Shown in pieces: positions 53,107-62,282 of a DNA stretch of 64,000 nt. Position 1 is the first letter of the stretch, and the number at the start of each line of letters is the position of its first letter. This stretch comes from Gemmatimonadota bacterium (GTDB lineage Bacteria > Gemmatimonadota > Gemmatimonadetes > Longimicrobiales > Gaopeijiaceae): positions 1 to 64,000 of the forward strand of contig VXQO01000015.1 in NCBI GenBank assembly GCA_009838975.1, written 5' to 3'. A model generated the notes under the pieces. It made no database searches, had not been told where the DNA came from, and saw nothing but the letters and a program-made list of their open reading frames with translations. The translations under genes and the position numbers were made by a program.

Positions 53107-55109
53107 ACACCGGGGGCGCCACGCTTTTGGGTTTGGCGCCGGCGACGGTCACGCTGACGGCACAGGTTACGTGCCTGTTGCTGCTGGCACTCGCGCTCGC
53201 GTGGCTCGGGCGCCGCGGGTCGCCCGGGATTCTCCATCTGCTGTGGACCACGACGTTTGTCCTCGTCCTCGTGCTCCCCATCCTCGGCCACATCGGTCCA
53301 TCGTGGAACGTGCCGCTCCTTCCGGCCTTCGCGGGCGAGTTCGAGGCAGCTTCGGGCTCTGCCCGCCGCGAGCTGCTGCTCGAGGATATGGGGCCGGTCC
53401 CACCGCCAGAGACCGCCGACATGCGCAGGGCTCTCGTGCTGGCCGAACGGGCCCGGCTGGACGGACGTTCAGTTGAAGCCGCTGGTGTTTCTGCGAACGC
53501 CACCGCGTGGCACGCTGTCGTTCGGATCGCATGGATTGCGTGGATCATCGGGTGCGGACTTTCGCTAATCTTGCTGGCCGTCTCGGCCCTGCGGCTGCGA
53601 GGGCTGGTGCGGACGGCGCGTCCTGTGCGCGATCCCGATTGGGTGCGTCAGTCCGAGGAGCTGCGGCACCGGCTGGGCGTCCGCACCAAGGTACGGATCC
53701 TGTCCAACGCGGCGGTCGAGATGCCGATGACGGGCGGACTCCGGCGACCGGTGATTCTGCTTCCCGAGTCGGCGGCATCCTGGAGCCGGGAGCGGCGTGC
53801 CGTCGTGCTCTCGCACGAACTCATCCATGTACGCCGCCGGGACGCGCTTCGACGGCTGATGCGCCGCACCATGCTTGCTCTCTACTGGTTCCACCCACTC
53901 GCGTGGATCGCCTCGCGCCAGGCTGCGCTGGCGAGCGAGAAGGCCTGCGACGAAGAGGTGCTGAGCCTCGGCACGCGGCCCTCGGAGTACGCCCGGCACC
54001 TCCTCTTCCTGGCCAGCGGCCTCACCCGCGGTGGTCCGAGGGCGCTTGCGCTGCCCATCGTGCAGGCCTCGCAGCTGGAGCGGCGGATCAAGTCCATACT
54101 CGCACGGCGCCGTCCGCACGCCAGCCTCCTGCGTACCGCCCTGACACTGTTGGTCATCGGCGCGGCAGGGGTGTCGGTCGCGTTCGTGCGCCCGGTACCA
54201 ACCGTGGCCTCCGCTGAGATTCCGGGCGAAGCCTCCCGCGAGACCGCCGCCAAGGCCGCCATCGTGGCTGAGACGGCGGCCGAATCGCGCCGGGACCAGA
54301 CCGCGACGCAGGCCGTGTTGCGGGGGATCGAGTGTATTCCCTCCTCGAAGGATTCGATCCGGTCGTTCTATCTCCGTGGGGACGGCAGGACAGTCCCGAA
54401 TTGGAAATGGACGGACGGCGGAGTCACGATCGCGAGACCCGTCGGGGACAGGCTGCTCTGCATGCGTGCGGAGGGGGATGTCACCCTGAATGCCGACGGA
54501 GCTGCGGTCCAGGCGCTGGGCGAAGACAGCTGGCTCGTCTTTGAGTCGCAGGGCGAGAAGACCCACCGCCTCGCGGTCACGCGGACGCCCGACGGGGTCG
54601 AACGCATATGGAGCGTCGACGGCATCTACCAGCCGTTCGACGCGGAGGCGCGCCAATGGCGCGACCTGATGTTCACGGTCATGCACGGGTATCTGGAGGC
54701 GTGGCTGTCATACTCGGGCGCGATGATCCTGTACGGCAGGATCTCAGGTTACCGCAACGACCTTTCGAAGCTGAGGTCCGCCATGCGGGACGGTGAGCGG
54801 GATGGGGCGCGGCGCCTGGTACAGGACCTGGCTGGATGGGAGGTGGGGCTCCGACAGATTACAGAGACGATTCGGTGGTCCGGCCTCGATGACAAAACCG
54901 AGGCGGTCGCACGGCAGCTCGCCGAGTACGACCTCTCCGCGGCCGGACACCAAACGGAAACCGAGGCGTCTGAACTCGACGACCGCCTCCGTGGGGCGGC
55001 GGAGCAAATCCAGAGTGAGATCAAGACCCTGGGTCTCGACCTGCGACTGGCGGAGGCCGAGCGCTCGCTGCAAGGGATCATCGCCGAACTGCGTGAGGTG
55101 ACCCGATGA
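53103..55109 (+). CDS. BlaR1-family M56 metallopeptidase with long sensor tail
   Basis: A 668-residue membrane protease. Membrane helices near 15-35, 43-62, 138-158 and 340-360; the zinc site H238-E239-L-I-H242 (LSHELIHVRRRD) with downstream E-K-A-C-D-E-E. The tail (about 385-668) is periplasmic-type, with a beta segment (SFYLRGDGR...VPNWKW) then long heptad-rich helices. M56 proteins sense a signal and cut the paired BlaI, here the upstream gene. ATGA overlap with the propeller gene downstream, a likely regulated target or co-sensor. Confidence 0.88.
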   Translation: MNTGGATLLGLAPATVTLTAQVTCLLLLALALAWLGRRGSPGILHLLWTTTFVLVLVLPILGHIGPSWNVPLLPAFAGEFEAASGSARRELLLEDMGPVPPPETADMRRALVLAERARLDGRSVEAAGVSANATAWHAVVRIAWIAWIIGCGLSLILLAVSALRLRGLVRTARPVRDPDWVRQSEELRHRLGVRTKVRILSNAAVEMPMTGGLRRPVILLPESAASWSRERRAVVLSHELIHVRRRDALRRLMRRTMLALYWFHPLAWIASRQAALASEKACDEEVLSLGTRPSEYARHLLFLASGLTRGGPRALALPIVQASQLERRIKSILARRRPHASLLRTALTLLVIGAAGVSVAFVRPVPTVASAEIPGEASRETAAKAAIVAETAAESRRDQTATQAVLRGIECIPSSKDSIRSFYLRGDGRTVPNWKWTDGGVTIARPVGDRLLCMRAEGDVTLNADGAAVQALGEDSWLVFESQGEKTHRLAVTRTPDGVERIWSVDGIYQPFDAEARQWRDLMFTVMHGYLEAWLSYSGAMILYGRISGYRNDLSKLRSAMRDGERDGARRLVQDLAGWEVGLRQITETIRWSGLDDKTEAVARQLAEYDLSAAGHQTETEASELDDRLRGAAEQIQSEIKTLGLDLRLAEAERSLQGIIAELREVTR

Positions 55110-56326
55110 AGGCACGCGCGGTGTGTGCGGCTGCGGTCCTCGTTGCGCTTGGCTTCCATGTGCAGCCGGCGCCCGCGCAGGAGGTCGTCGATCTCCCGGC
55201 TGAGGACCGCCTGATGTCACCGGATCTCGAGCACGTGTACAGCATTGGGTCGGCGGGCGCGGCGACCGAGTGGCAGCTGTTCTCCACCATCTCCAGCCTC
55301 GGGTTCGATGCTGCGGGCAACCTGCACCTCATGGACCGCACGGGAGGACTGACGGGCCAGGCCCGCATCGTCGTCGTCGACGCGACAGGCAGGCTGGCAC
55401 GTGAATTCGGTCGCTCCGGCGAAGGTCCCGGCGAGTTTCGGGTGCCCCGGCAGATGATCGTGTGGCCCGACGGGGCCACGCTCGTCGAAGACATCATGCA
55501 CAGGGGCTACCACGTCTTCGCCCCGGGCGGCGTCTTCGAGCGAATGGTCAGGAACGAGGCGGGGAGCGACATGCGCCCGGAGCGCACGGGCGGCCGGAAG
55601 GTCATCGGCGGTTCCTGGGACGCCTCGACGCGGGCGATCCTCCGCTTCGACCTCTCGTCCGCCGAGGTCGAGGCGCTGACACTGGCCGAGGTCTGGCAGC
55701 CGCGCGAACAGGAGGTGCGAGCCCACGAAGCCCAGGACATCGACGACATGTTGCGCGCCGTGTGGGGATTCGAACCCGAGTTGCTGTTCGATGCTCTGCC
55801 ATCGGGCGCGGTCGCGTTCTCGGACTCGTCGGCCTACGCGATCAAGCTCACCGACCCGTCCGGTGCGGTGTCGCGTATCCTGCGCCGGCCGATCCGGCCC
55901 CGGTCAGTGACGGAGGATATCAGGCAGGCTGAGCGCGAGCGCCGCATCGAGCGGCTGCGAAACCGGCCGAGCAGCGTGACGGGCAACCCGGGGCGCGAGG
56001 GCATCGCGTTCATGAACGCGATCATCGAGGGCCAGATGCGAGGGGTCGAGAACATGCAGTTCTTCTCCGAGGTACCGGTAATCGCGGCCGTCCGCTCCAC
56101 CTGGGATGGAACCCTCTGGATTCAGCGGAGCCCGGAGCCGGGCGCGGAAGAAGCGGGCCCCGTCGACGTGCTTGCGAGGGACGGTCGCTACGTCGGTACC
56201 ATCGCTCCGGAGGTCCTCCCCATGCCGGACGCCTTCGGCCCCGGCGGTCTCGTCGCCTTTGTCGAAGCGGATGAGTTCGATGTCCCCCTTATAGTCGTGA
56301 GGCGTCTGCCGGCCGCGATCCGCTGA
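55106..56326 (+). CDS. secreted six-bladed beta-propeller protein
   Basis: A 406-residue protein with signal peptide (1-24, APAQ) and propeller blades: HLMDRTGGLTGQARIVVVDA, REFGRSGEGPGEFRVPRQMI, VEDIMHRGYHVFAPGGVFER, AVAFSDSSAYAIKL and VLARDGRYVGTI. The same fold as the proteins at 9237 and 58022, and the intact paralogue of the broken copy directly downstream. It is coupled to the M56 gene (ATGA), so it may be expressed under BlaI control. Confidence 0.82.
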   Translation: MKARAVCAAAVLVALGFHVQPAPAQEVVDLPAEDRLMSPDLEHVYSIGSAGAATEWQLFSTISSLGFDAAGNLHLMDRTGGLTGQARIVVVDATGRLAREFGRSGEGPGEFRVPRQMIVWPDGATLVEDIMHRGYHVFAPGGVFERMVRNEAGSDMRPERTGGRKVIGGSWDASTRAILRFDLSSAEVEALTLAEVWQPREQEVRAHEAQDIDDMLRAVWGFEPELLFDALPSGAVAFSDSSAYAIKLTDPSGAVSRILRRPIRPRSVTEDIRQAERERRIERLRNRPSSVTGNPGREGIAFMNAIIEGQMRGVENMQFFSEVPVIAAVRSTWDGTLWIQRSPEPGAEEAGPVDVLARDGRYVGTIAPEVLPMPDAFGPGGLVAFVEADEFDVPLIVVRRLPAAIR

Positions 56327-56383
56327 GACCAAAGGGCCGTCGCGGGCTCATCGTGGGAAGGAGCCGCTGAAGACTCTTGCGGG

Positions 56384-57304
56384 ATGGGCAGGGTGGTGAT
56401 CGCCGACATCGGTCATCGTGCATACCACGTGTTCCACGCGAATGGCGAATTCGAACGCCGGGTCCGCATGGCGTCCGAGCCGGGCCAATTGACGCTGACG
56501 GAACTCCTGCCGGCTCCGGGTGGGCAGGCGTTCTTTTCGGCGGTTGGAGGTCAGACCCTGGGCCTGGTTATTGGAGGTTCCGTACCGACCATCCCGCACA
56601 CGACACGCCCGGTGGAACGCATCACGCTGACAGAGGGGGTGGCCAGCAAGGACACGGTTGCGGAAGGCTGGCTGCCGGATAGCGGCCCGAGTTCGCACGC
56701 AGTCGGAAACCCAGCGGACCACGGGCCTCCCGCCGCGCAAGACTTTCGGCCCGCTCATGCTGGTTGGCGTCCTCCCGGATGGAAGCGTGGCGTTCTCGGA
56801 CTCGTCGGCCTACGTGGTCAAGATCGCCCGCCCCGGAGTGGGCGTTTGGCGAATCCTAAGGCGCCCTCTCAACCGATCCCCGTGACAAACCGGGTAATCG
56901 AGGCGGAAAAACAGCGTCAACTACAGAGCGCTTCGGGTCGCGGAAGCGTGCTCAGCGGCGTGCGTGAATCGGCCCAACGGAGCCGTTCGAGGGCCCTTGA
57001 GCGGATCGGACAGCTGGAGTTCTTCGAAGAGGTCTCCATCATCCGTAACCTGAAGACCGGCTGGGACGGCGAAATCTGGGTTCAGCGCCACGGAGAGGAT
57101 CCGGCAGACAGGTACGGCCCCGTCGACGTAGTGGACATGGACGGTCGCTACCTCGGCACGTTCCCGGCGGGTGCGATCCGATTGCAGACACCCGTGCGTC
57201 CAGTTGGGTTGGCCACCTTCGGCCCCGACGGGCTCGTTGCATTCATCGAACAGGACGAATTCGACCTAAGGACGGTGGCGGTGGGGCGCTTGCGGTGGCG
57301 GTGA
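56384..57304 (+). pseudogene. broken beta-propeller paralogue (truncated, two frameshifts)
   Basis: A copy of the gene at 55106. It opens at the ADIGHRAYHVFHANGEFERR blade, so about 120 codons including the signal peptide are missing. The middle is in another frame (GPLMLVGVLPDGSVAFSDSS, then VKIARPGVGVWRILRRPL), and the end returns to the first (FFEEVSIIRNLKTGWDGEI...VDMDGRYLGTFP). Frame changes fall near 56700 and 56880. A 306-codon frame is open throughout but its middle is not propeller sequence. Tandem duplication followed by decay is the simplest history. Confidence 0.75.
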
Positions 57305-57328
57305 GGACAAGTTCAGCGAAGCTGTCCG

Positions 57329-57342
57329 GCGGCTTCGGCCGC
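57329..57342. terminator. hairpin with UUCG-type loop
   Basis: GCGGC-TTCG-GCCGC, 5-bp stem with a very stable tetraloop, between the ends of the broken propeller (+) and the Uma2 gene (-). A second small hairpin (CCTG-TTT-CAGG) follows. No U-tract. Confidence 0.4.
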
Positions 57343-57383
57343 TAACCCTGTTTCAGGCGGCGGTCCAGTATCGCTCACCGCGG

Positions 57384-57956
57384 TCAGTCCCTGCTCTCCC
57401 GCAGGTCCAAATGACGCGAAAAGACTTCGTCGAGGTCGATCACGCCCAGGCGCTCGGAACGAAGCCGGACGGGGAACTCGCCGGTGAAGCGCCCGTACCC
57501 CGCCGCGTCGACGAAGCGCCAGACATCGACCGAATCCTCGACCGGATCCACGATCCAGTATTGCCGCACCCCGACACGCGCGTACAGATCCAGCTTGATC
57601 CCGCGGTCGCGGTGCGCGGTGGTCGGCGACAGGATCTCGACGACGAGGTCGGGCGCGCCCAGGATCTGTTTCTCGCCGATGATCGCCCGCCTCTCGTTGG
57701 ACACGAACAGAAGGTCGGGCTGGACCCGCTCTGCGGTTCCCGGAAACTCCACCAGGAGCGGGGCGGAGAACACCTCTCCGCGTCCGGAGTCCACGAGAAT
57801 CCGCATCAGAGCCGACCAAAGTCGCCCGAGGACGCGCTGGTGCCGGATCACGGGCGCGGGCGTCATGTACAGCCGCCCCCCGATGAACTCGTAGCGGTTG
57901 CCGTCGTCCGGCATCCGGAGGACATCCTCCCATGTCGTCGGTGCTTGAGCCTGCAT
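57384..57956 (-). CDS. Uma2-family endonuclease-like protein
   Basis: A 190-residue protein with the Uma2/DUF820 pattern: W-E-D-V-L-R-M-P-D-D, YEFIGGRLYMTPAPVIRHQR, PDLLFVSNER and the PD-(D/E)xK-like core PDLVVEILSPTT...IKLDLYARVGVRQYWIVDP. The fold is a nuclease fold, but nuclease action has not been shown for most members; many copies per genome are usual in cyanobacteria and other phyla. ATG 57956; the frame is open upstream. Divergent from the truncated propeller at 58022. Confidence 0.88.
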   Translation of the reverse strand: MQAQAPTTWEDVLRMPDDGNRYEFIGGRLYMTPAPVIRHQRVLGRLWSALMRILVDSGRGEVFSAPLLVEFPGTAERVQPDLLFVSNERRAIIGEKQILGAPDLVVEILSPTTAHRDRGIKLDLYARVGVRQYWIVDPVEDSVDVWRFVDAAGYGRFTGEFPVRLRSERLGVIDLDEVFSRHLDLRESRD

Positions 57957-58021
57957 GGTGGCCACATCATACCTCCCCGCTCTCGGGTGCGCGAACCGTT
58001 CCGGGGGAGGAGGGTACAAGG

Positions 58022-59089
58022 GTGCGATCACGGTTCCGTCATCATTGCGCCGCGGCTGGCGGCAGCCACTCCATTGACCTCGTGCAGAGCGTGTCCCACT
58101 CTGGCCCGACAACCCTGACCCCAAGCGAGGACGACCAGGTCGCGCTTCTCGCCGACGGACAGACGGCCTGCGTGATCGAGTCCTACGAGGTCCGGGTCCG
58201 CTGCGTGGACAGGGATGGCGCTGTCGTGGGAGTCTTCGGGAGCGAGGGGGAAGGGCCCGGGGAGTTTGCCAGTCCCGCCTTCCTGGCTCGCGGCGAGGAT
58301 GGCACGGTTGGAGTGGCCAACCTGCGGCTGGGCCGCCTCACGGTCCTTGAGCCATCGGGTGCGCATGTGTCCCAGGTGGCTCTGCCGAGCGCTGCGTTTT
58401 CGCCGCTCTCATCGTTCGGGGACATTCTCACGGGCGCGTCGGTGGACATCATGGCGTTGATGGGCGGCGATGGCTACAGAATGAACCGGTTCGACGTGAA
58501 CACTGCCTCCGGAGAGGTCGTCCGGCGGGAGGGGTCGCCGCCGGGGCCGTGGGATATCGAATGCGGGGACGCCGTCGGTGGCATCCCGAACCGGGCCGAT
58601 GGATGGGTCCTGGTTGCCTGTGAAGGTCACCTGATCTTCGCGGGCGACACCGGCGACGCCACGGTACTCCGCGCGCCGATGTACGTAGCGGAACTCCCGG
58701 ACGAGCAGGAGGTGGCGGAGCGCGAGGAGGAGCTCAAGGCCTTCAACAGGGATCTGGGCGTCCCCGAGTCCATGAACCTCACTGAGGCGATGGAGCGCTA
58801 CCGCACCACCCCGAAGAACTACCATCTGTCCACAGCCCAGCAGCTGATCGACGCCGCCGGCCGCTACTGGATCGCCACGCAGCGCGACATGGCCGAATGG
58901 TCCTACCTGGACGTGTACGAAAACGCCGCGTACGTGGGATCGGTGAGGGTCAGGGATCGGATCAGGGGCTTCGATGTCCTGGGCTCGACGCTGGTCGTGC
59001 TGGTTGACCGGCCGCTCGGGGCGGACGACGCCGACGGAGTTCCGGATCTGGCGCTGGACTGGTATGAGATCGGGGAGAATCCGTTCTGA
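58022..59089 (+). CDS. beta-propeller protein lacking a signal peptide
   Basis: A 355-residue protein with propeller motifs (VVGVFGSEGEGPGEFASPAF, LTVLEPSGAHVSQVAL, late YVGSVRVRDRIRGFDV). The GTG at 58022 has a strong RBS (GGGGGAGGAGGG) but gives an N-terminus with no hydrophobic segment, unlike the exported relatives at 9237 and 55106. Either it is cytoplasmic, or the gene has lost its 5' end, which would have run into the Uma2 gene region. The frame is open back to 57932 but that part is not signal-like. Confidence 0.65.
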   Translation: MRSRFRHHCAAAGGSHSIDLVQSVSHSGPTTLTPSEDDQVALLADGQTACVIESYEVRVRCVDRDGAVVGVFGSEGEGPGEFASPAFLARGEDGTVGVANLRLGRLTVLEPSGAHVSQVALPSAAFSPLSSFGDILTGASVDIMALMGGDGYRMNRFDVNTASGEVVRREGSPPGPWDIECGDAVGGIPNRADGWVLVACEGHLIFAGDTGDATVLRAPMYVAELPDEQEVAEREEELKAFNRDLGVPESMNLTEAMERYRTTPKNYHLSTAQQLIDAAGRYWIATQRDMAEWSYLDVYENAAYVGSVRVRDRIRGFDVLGSTLVVLVDRPLGADDADGVPDLALDWYEIGENPF

Positions 59090-59244
59090 CCGACCTCCGT
59101 GTGCTCACGCGGAGTTCGGTGGTCCAAGCCGTGGACGCGGGGCCCGACAGGACGGTGGCAGCCTGGCCAAACCGCCACATAGCCGAATGTCTAACCGTCA
59201 ATTAGCCACTTCTCCAATCGACATATAGCCGCTACATTGCGGTC

Positions 59245-60495
59245 ATGTTCGATTCCCCTGCGCTGTACCCGCGCCCACTCGTGTCGGTCCTGCATGACGC
59301 TTTGGCCGACACGCCCGTGGTGTGCCTGACTGGACCTCGCCAGAGCGGCAAGAGCACGCTTGTTCGTGCCATGATGCCCGAGCGGCCCTACTTCAGCCTT
59401 GACCACGGCCCCTACCTGTCGGCCGCCAAAGCGGATCCTGTGGGGTTCGTCGCGGCGCTCCCCAGAGAAGTCACCATCGACGAGATTCAGCGCGCCCCGG
59501 AGTTGCTACCCGCCATCAAGTTGTCGGTGGATGTTGATCGTCGTCCTGGACGCTTCGTCCTGACCGGATCGGCCAATCTTCTCCTGTTGCCCACGGTAAC
59601 CGAGTCGCTGGCCGGGCGCATGGAGACCGCCCGGCTCATGCCTCTGTCCGAGGCCGAGAAGGAACGACGTCCCGGGCTCTTCCTTGCCGACCTTCTGGCA
59701 GACGCGGTCACTCCCGCTCTGCGCGCAGGCGGACGGCTGCCGGATCCGAATGATCTCGCACGACGGCTGGTGGCCGGCGGCTACCCGGAACCGCTCGTTC
59801 GAAGCCCGGTTCGCGCCCGGCAGTGGCATCGGCAGTACGTGCAGAGCATCGTCGACCGCGATGTGTTGGATGTGGGACGAGTCCGGGAAGCGAACGGTGT
59901 GGCGCGCCTGCTGCAGCTACTTGCGGTACGGAACGGCGAACTCCTCAATACGGCCCGTCTGTCTCGAGAGCTGGGTCTCCACCGCGGCACGGTGCGGAAG
60001 TACATCGCGGTGTTGGAGCGACTGTATCTCGTCCGCCGCCTCCCGCCGTGGCATCGGAATGTCGGCAAGCGACTGGTCAGGACGCCCAAGATCCACGTCG
60101 TGGACAGTGGGCTGGCCGCCACTTTGGCCGGTCTCGGGCCCAGTGACTGGATCGAGAAGAGGGATCGCATGGGACATCTCCTTGAGTCTTTCGTGACCCG
60201 GCAATTGGCAACGCTGGCGGGTTGGACCGACCCTGATCTTCGCTTCTGGCACTTTCGTGACAAGGACGGACGGGAGGTCGACCTCGTCATGACCCTCGGC
60301 GCGCGTACATGGGGCATCGAGGTGAAGGCAACCAGCACGCCGGGACGCTCGGCCGGGCCCGGAATGGCGCACCTGGCAACGTTGTGCGGCAAGGACTTCG
60401 CAGGCGGCATCCTTCTCTACAACGGCCGGGACATTCTGCCGCTGTCCGACGAGAGGATGCTGGCCGTGCCGCTCAGCGAACTCTGGGAGCGGTAG
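59245..60495 (+). CDS. AAA ATPase with DUF4143 C-terminal domain
   Basis: A 416-residue protein of the AAA_14/DUF4143 family. Walker A GPRQSGKST at 30-38, Walker B VTIDEIQ at 76-82, sensor FVLTGSAN, and after a winged-helix middle (LSRELGLHRGTVRKYIAVLE) a PD-(D/E)xK-like C-domain (KDGREVDLVM and GIEVKAT). These genes are frequent as single mobile cassettes and their role is unknown. No strong RBS. It precedes the toxin debris below. Confidence 0.85.
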   Translation: MFDSPALYPRPLVSVLHDALADTPVVCLTGPRQSGKSTLVRAMMPERPYFSLDHGPYLSAAKADPVGFVAALPREVTIDEIQRAPELLPAIKLSVDVDRRPGRFVLTGSANLLLLPTVTESLAGRMETARLMPLSEAEKERRPGLFLADLLADAVTPALRAGGRLPDPNDLARRLVAGGYPEPLVRSPVRARQWHRQYVQSIVDRDVLDVGRVREANGVARLLQLLAVRNGELLNTARLSRELGLHRGTVRKYIAVLERLYLVRRLPPWHRNVGKRLVRTPKIHVVDSGLAATLAGLGPSDWIEKRDRMGHLLESFVTRQLATLAGWTDPDLRFWHFRDKDGREVDLVMTLGARTWGIEVKATSTPGRSAGPGMAHLATLCGKDFAGGILLYNGRDILPLSDERMLAVPLSELWER

Positions 60496-60544
60496 GGCTC
60501 ACTCGAAGACCGATTTCCCGTCAGCCCGACTCCGGATCCCAACA

Positions 60545-60945
60545 TTGAGGCCCGTCAATGAGATCTTCAAGGGCATCACCGGACGAGAGCCGCCCGTGTT
60601 GACACCGGAATGGATCGCCGGAGCCAACAGGCGCTTGCTTGCGGGTCTCGAGGAGCACCTTGAAGAGGGCGTGGTTCCGGGAAAGATACCGGCGCATCCC
60701 GTCGGAGCGTCGCGCTACCGAGGCGCCCCAAGGAGGGATTGCGCCTTCCTGCTCGACCGACTCTGTCGATGGCTCGAGGGAGACGATTGGCCAGTCCGCC
60801 CGGATCGGCACGAAGACCGCATCGCGTCGGCCATTCTCCGCGCCGTCTTTGTTCACCTCTATATCGCGTGGATCCATCCATTCGGCGACGGCAACGGGCG
60901 GACCGCCCGATTGGCCGAGTTCATGATCCTCGCGGATGAAGGACG
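60545..60945 (+). pseudogene. truncated Fic-domain protein
   Basis: The frame holds LTPEWIAGANRRLLAGL, then VFVHLYIAWIHPFGDGNGRT with the Fic motif HPFxDGNGR intact (His binds the target-side transfer, the G-N-G-R loop ATP). Fic enzymes usually add AMP to a protein. Sequence after EFMILADEG is no longer Fic-like and the normal C-terminal helices are absent. The N-terminus also looks short. The frame stays open to 61153, but that part is a shifted reading of the PIN remnant. Confidence 0.65.
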
Positions 60946-61178
60946 CGATCGCGCTGCTGGAAGCGAACTGGCGGGGGACGCCCGTCGTGCAGCTGACCAC
61001 AACCGAGGTCTGGCGTGCGTTGCGCCGAGCTCAGCGGCGGCGTGTGATCGGCGGGCAGACTTACGACATGCTCATCGCGGCATGCGCGCTAAAGGCCGGC
61101 GCCAGGACGATCATCACGTGGAACGTGCACCACTTGGCAACGGCGGCACGTGAGATCGACATCGAGGTACCTGGCTGA
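60936..61178 (+). pseudogene. truncated VapC-like PIN-domain toxin
   Basis: An 80-codon frame whose tail (TYDMLIAACALKAGARTIIT followed by WNVHHLATAA) is the C-terminal half of a PIN ribonuclease, including the third acidic residue region. The N-terminal half with the first catalytic Asp is missing. It overlaps the end of the Fic frame by 10 bases, so a deletion seems to have joined two toxin genes. It may be expressed from its ATG at 60936 but should be inactive as a nuclease. Confidence 0.6.
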
Positions 61179-61293
61179 CCGTTCGCGTCAGCGGCCGGGG
61201 TCCCCTCCCCGTCGAAGATCCTGCCGCTGTTGCCTCTCGATGACCGACTCGCATCGAGGGGGCGACGCGACCACTGGTCGGGCCCGCACAGCC

Positions 61294-61322
61294 TTGTGGA
61301 ACTTTTCCGGCCTGCTTAGACT
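61294..61322 (+). promoter_or_regulatory. possible promoter of the secreted protein gene at 61407
   Basis: TTGTGG (61294-61299), a 17-base spacer and TAGACT (61317-61322). Matches are modest, but the position fits, and the paired operator starts inside the -10 box. Confidence 0.3.
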
Positions 61323-61349
61323 ATCAGAGTAGTCAACTAGTGCGGTAGT
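61319..61349. promoter_or_regulatory. paired BlaI-type operators upstream of 61407
   Basis: ACTATCAGAGTAGT (61320-61333) and ACTAGTGCGGTAGT (61336-61349), imperfect palindromes with ACTA.../...TAGT arms, 16 bases centre to centre. They resemble BlaI/MecI half-sites (ACTAC) and the pair before the BlaI gene at 62343. Confidence 0.6.
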
Positions 61350-61406
61350 CGTCCAGGAGGCGCAGCGACGCCTTGGCGCGCTACCCGATTCCATGGGAGA
61401 ACGAAG

Positions 61407-62255
61407 ATGAAGATCACAAGAATAGGGCTGATAGTGCTCGGTGTCGCCTGGTTCGGCCTCTACGAATCCGTCGATGGCCAACCGGCCGTCGCGCCGAGTG
61501 TGGAGGAGCAGCAGGCGGTGCAGGCGAGCGCGGACGGCGACATGTTTTACGATCTCGTGAGGCAACTCCGCGCCGAGTTGCGTGAGCTGCGCCTGGCGGC
61601 AGGGCTCGGCGCCTACGTGGCAGGGCCGCGAGCGGGTCGGCCAGACAGCCATGCGGGCGCCGAGGGCAGTGGCGAGCACCGCGGCCGCAGAGAAGGCGGT
61701 GAGGGCGCCGGGCACGGCAGTCGAGAGCAACGCGAGCGCGCGCGGGGGAATGAGGAGGGGAGTGCCTACCTGCCGAAGATGGCGAGGCAGAACCAGCTCT
61801 TCCGGAACGGAACTCGTCTGGTCCTGCAGTTCGACCCCACGACGCAGGTGTTCGTCGGTTCGGTAACGAACACCACCGCTCGGACACTTACGCAGGTGCG
61901 CGTCGAAGTCCATTTGGACAACGGCACGGAACTTGGGCCGACGAAGCGCATCGACCTGGGTCCGGGCCAGACCGCACCCGTGGAACTGGGTGCCTTCGGC
62001 AATGAGTTCAGCGCCTGGGTGAGTCATCCCGAAGTCGGCGCCGAAGAGGGCCATGGCGTTGGTGGCGAGGAAGGTGGCGAAGGCGTCGGCGAGCACGGTG
62101 GCCGGGAAGGAGGCAGTGAGGGTCGCGGCGAGCACGGCGGTGGTGAGGACGCCCGGCCGCGCGACGCGTCCTACCGGCCGGCTCACAACCAGCTCCAGAT
62201 CCTGCGCGGCGAGATGCACGCCTTCGAGGTCGCTCTGGCTGCGAGGTCGCGGTAG
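61407..62255 (+). CDS. secreted protein with Gly/Glu/His-rich segments
   Basis: A 282-residue protein with a short signal (1-24, ESVDGQ), a helical part, a low-complexity segment (about 76-118; GSGEHRGRREGGEGAGHG), a conserved-looking beta domain (about 122-200; VFVGSVTNTTARTLTQVRVE, then DLGPGQTAPVELG) of FxLYD-like type, and a second Gly/Glu/His-rich segment (about 208-250). The His/Glu content may bind metal. Operators before it match those before the BlaI gene downstream, so it is probably induced together with the BlaI/M56 pair. Confidence 0.65.
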   Translation: MKITRIGLIVLGVAWFGLYESVDGQPAVAPSVEEQQAVQASADGDMFYDLVRQLRAELRELRLAAGLGAYVAGPRAGRPDSHAGAEGSGEHRGRREGGEGAGHGSREQRERARGNEEGSAYLPKMARQNQLFRNGTRLVLQFDPTTQVFVGSVTNTTARTLTQVRVEVHLDNGTELGPTKRIDLGPGQTAPVELGAFGNEFSAWVSHPEVGAEEGHGVGGEEGGEGVGEHGGREGGSEGRGEHGGGEDARPRDASYRPAHNQLQILRGEMHAFEVALAARSR

Positions 62256-62282
62256 TGTCGCGGCACGGGGAACTTCCAAATG

